Assembly (NCBI RefSeq): GCF_047675955.1
Contig: NW_027328114.1
Location: 186,001-250,000, forward strand
Length of the DNA stretch: 64,000 nt
Source: Chlorocebus sabaeus
Taxonomy: Eukaryota; Chordata; Mammalia; Primates; Cercopithecidae
Direction of reading: 5' to 3'
The position numbers and the translations under genes are program-made. Below the pieces are notes generated by a model. It saw only the letters and a list, made by a program, of their open reading frames with translations. It was not told the origin of the DNA and ran no database searches. The stretch's first letter is position 1, and each line of letters begins with the position of its first letter. Below are positions 62,401 through 64,000 of this stretch, piece by piece.

Positions 62401-64000
62401 GACTGTTCTTGTGAAATTTGCAAAGTGATATTTGGAAGCCCATAGAGGGCTATGGTGAAAAAGGAAATATCTTCCGTTAAAAACTGGAAGAAGCATTCTG
62501 AGAACCTGCCACGTGTTCTATTAATATATCTCACCGAGTTACAGCTTTACCCTCAAGAAGCCTTTCGCTAAGACTGTTCTTGTGGGATTTGCGAAGTGAT
62601 ATTTGGAAGCCCATAGAGGGCTATGGTCAAAATGGAAATATCTTCAATTAAAAACTGGAAAGAAGATTTCTGAGAAAATGCTTTGTGTTCTGTTAATTCA
62701 TCTAATAAAATTACAGCTTTCCACTCCAGAAACTTTTTGCTAACACTGTTCTTGCGGAATAATCAAAGTGATATTGGAAGCCCTAAAAGGGCTATGGCGA
62801 AAAAGGAAATATCTTCAGTTAAAAACTGGGAAGAAGCTTTCTGAGAAACTGCTATGGGTTCTGTTAATTCATCACACAGAGTTACAGCTTTCCCTTCAAG
62901 AAGCCTTTCGTTAAGACTGTTCTTGTGGAATTTGCAAAGTGAAATTTGGAAGCCCACATATGGCTATGGTGAAAAAAGAAATATCTTCCGTTAAAAACTG
63001 GAGAGAAGATTTCTGAGAAACTGCTTTGTGTTCTGTTAATTCATCTCACAGACTTACAGCTTTCCCCTCCAGAAGCCTTTCGCTGAGGCTTTTCTTGTAG
63101 AATTTGTAAAGTGATATTTGGAAGCCCATAGATGGCTATAGTGAAAAAGGAAATATCCTAAGATAAAAACCGAAAAGAAGCTTTCTGAGAAACTGCTTTG
63201 TGTTCTGTTAGTTCATCTCACAGAGTTACTGCTTTCCCCTCAAGAATTCGTTCACTGAGACTATTCTTTTGAAACTTGCAAAGTGATATTTGTAAGCCCG
63301 TAGAGGGCTATGGTGAAAAAGGAAATATCTTCTGTTAAAAAGTGGAAAGAAGCATTCTGAAAAACTGCCGTGTGAACTGTTAATATATCTCACCAAGTTA
63401 CAGCTTTCCCCTCAACAGGCCTTTCCCTAAGACAGTTCCGTGGGATTTGCAAAGTAATATTTGGAAGCCCGTAAAGGTCTATGGTGAAAAACAAATATCT
63501 TCAGTTAAAAACTGGAAAGAAGCTTTCTGAGAAACTGCTTTGTGTTCTGTTAATTCATCTCAGAGAGTTACAGGTTTCCCCTCAAGAAGTCTTTTGCTAA
63601 GACTGGTCTTGTGGAATTTGCAAAGTGATATTTGGAAGCCCAAGAGGGCTATTTTGAAAAAGGAAATATCTTCCGTTAAAAACTGGAAAGAAGATTTCTG
63701 AGAAACTGGTTTGTGTTCTGTTAACTCATCTCACAGAGTCACAGCTTTCCCCTCCAGAAGTCTTTCGCTAAGACTGTTCTTGTTGAATTTGCAAAATAAT
63801 ATTTGGAAGCCCATAGAGAGCTACGGTGAAAAAGGAAATATCCTAAGATAAAAACTGAAAAGAAGCTTTCTGAGAAACTGCTATGTGTTCTGTTAATTCA
63901 ACTCACAGAGTTACAGCTTTCCCCTCAAAAAGCCTTTCGCTAAGTCTGTTGTTGTGCAATTTGCAAAGTGATATTTGGAAGCCCCTAGAGGGCTACGGTG
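59401..64000 (+). repeat. Diverged monomeric alpha satellite to window end
   Basis: About 27 monomers, including several of the ctcaccgag type (about 59,790, 60,647, 62,530 and a caccaag variant near 63,390). No duplication of high identity or foreign insertion was seen. The array continues beyond the window. Confidence 0.85.

Larger units (their letters stand above)
41001..64000 (+). repeat. Alpha satellite array, right arm (about 134 monomers)
   Basis: Same 171-172 bp monomers, orientation and A-box character as the left arm, continuing to the window edge. The arm is mostly monomeric and diverged, with local higher-order traces listed separately. I saw no second transposon insertion and no orientation switch. 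Short irregularities include a 13-bp loss near 43,913 (aaatatctggaaag) and a 6-bp loss near 56,274 (gggctataaaaaagg). Confidence 0.97.

Noticed and set aside
1..64000. CRISPR array
   Set aside because: The regular repeats are contiguous 171-bp monomers with no repeat-spacer structure, and the L1 and LTR show a primate genome.
1..64000. Active centromere core
   Set aside because: Most monomers are diverged, periods are short-lived, an old L1 is embedded, and CENP-B boxes are missing. The identical segments are local.

Overview
This window is primate (peri)centromeric DNA. About 57 of its 64 kb is head-to-tail alpha satellite with a 171-172 bp monomer, all in one orientation. I estimate about 198 monomers left of a single interruption and about 134 right of it. 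The monomers have the older pJ-alpha (A-box) form with no CENP-B box in the canonical position. Their wording (for example ttaattcatctcacagag, aagcctttcgctaag, ggaagcccatagagggc) is close to what I remember of Old World monkey-type alphoid and of the ancient pericentromeric layers of apes. Monomers mostly differ visibly from their neighbours, so this looks like an old flanking layer rather than an active, homogenised centromere core. A catarrhine primate (human, ape or Old World monkey) is the best guess; the species cannot be fixed from the sequence alone.

Layout. 1-33,914: left satellite arm. It contains very recent, apparently perfect large duplications. Segment 1-5,799 recurs at 15,631-21,429; its first 3.46 kb also recurs at 11,335-14,796; and a 4,296-bp (25-monomer) unit sits in perfect tandem at 10,501-14,796 and 14,797-19,092. 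These fit one 11,334-bp (66-monomer) young higher-order unit whose middle copy lost 41 monomers. The rest of the arm is diverged monomeric satellite with traces of older dimer, 4-mer, 6-mer and about 20-mer periodicities.

33,915-41,004: a 7.1-kb non-satellite interruption. In order it holds a 5'-truncated, degenerate L1PA-type LINE-1 (ORF1 and ORF2 both broken, poly(A) near 39,060-39,095), a short unassigned stretch, the 3' end of an older L1, AT-rich sequence, an antisense solo-LTR-like element, and an AATAAA followed about 23 nt later by an A-run, where the satellite resumes at the same point of the monomer. The whole block may be one L1 retrotransposition with a roughly 1.9-kb 3' transduction.

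41,001-64,000: right satellite arm, same orientation. It carries a 1,044-bp hexamer repeat (48.4-50.7 kb), an approximately 883-bp pentamer repeat (52.0-53.7 kb), a diverged 1.9-2.0-kb periodicity (42-45 kb), a 190-bp perfect monomer copy 4,620 bp apart, and segments collinear with left-arm segments.

There is no functional protein-coding gene, tRNA, rRNA or CRISPR array that I can support. The only coding relics are the two L1 reading frames. Short open frames inside the satellite come from a 171-bp period being divisible by three and are not genes. All percentages of identity are by eye; 'identical' means no difference was seen in the stretches compared.
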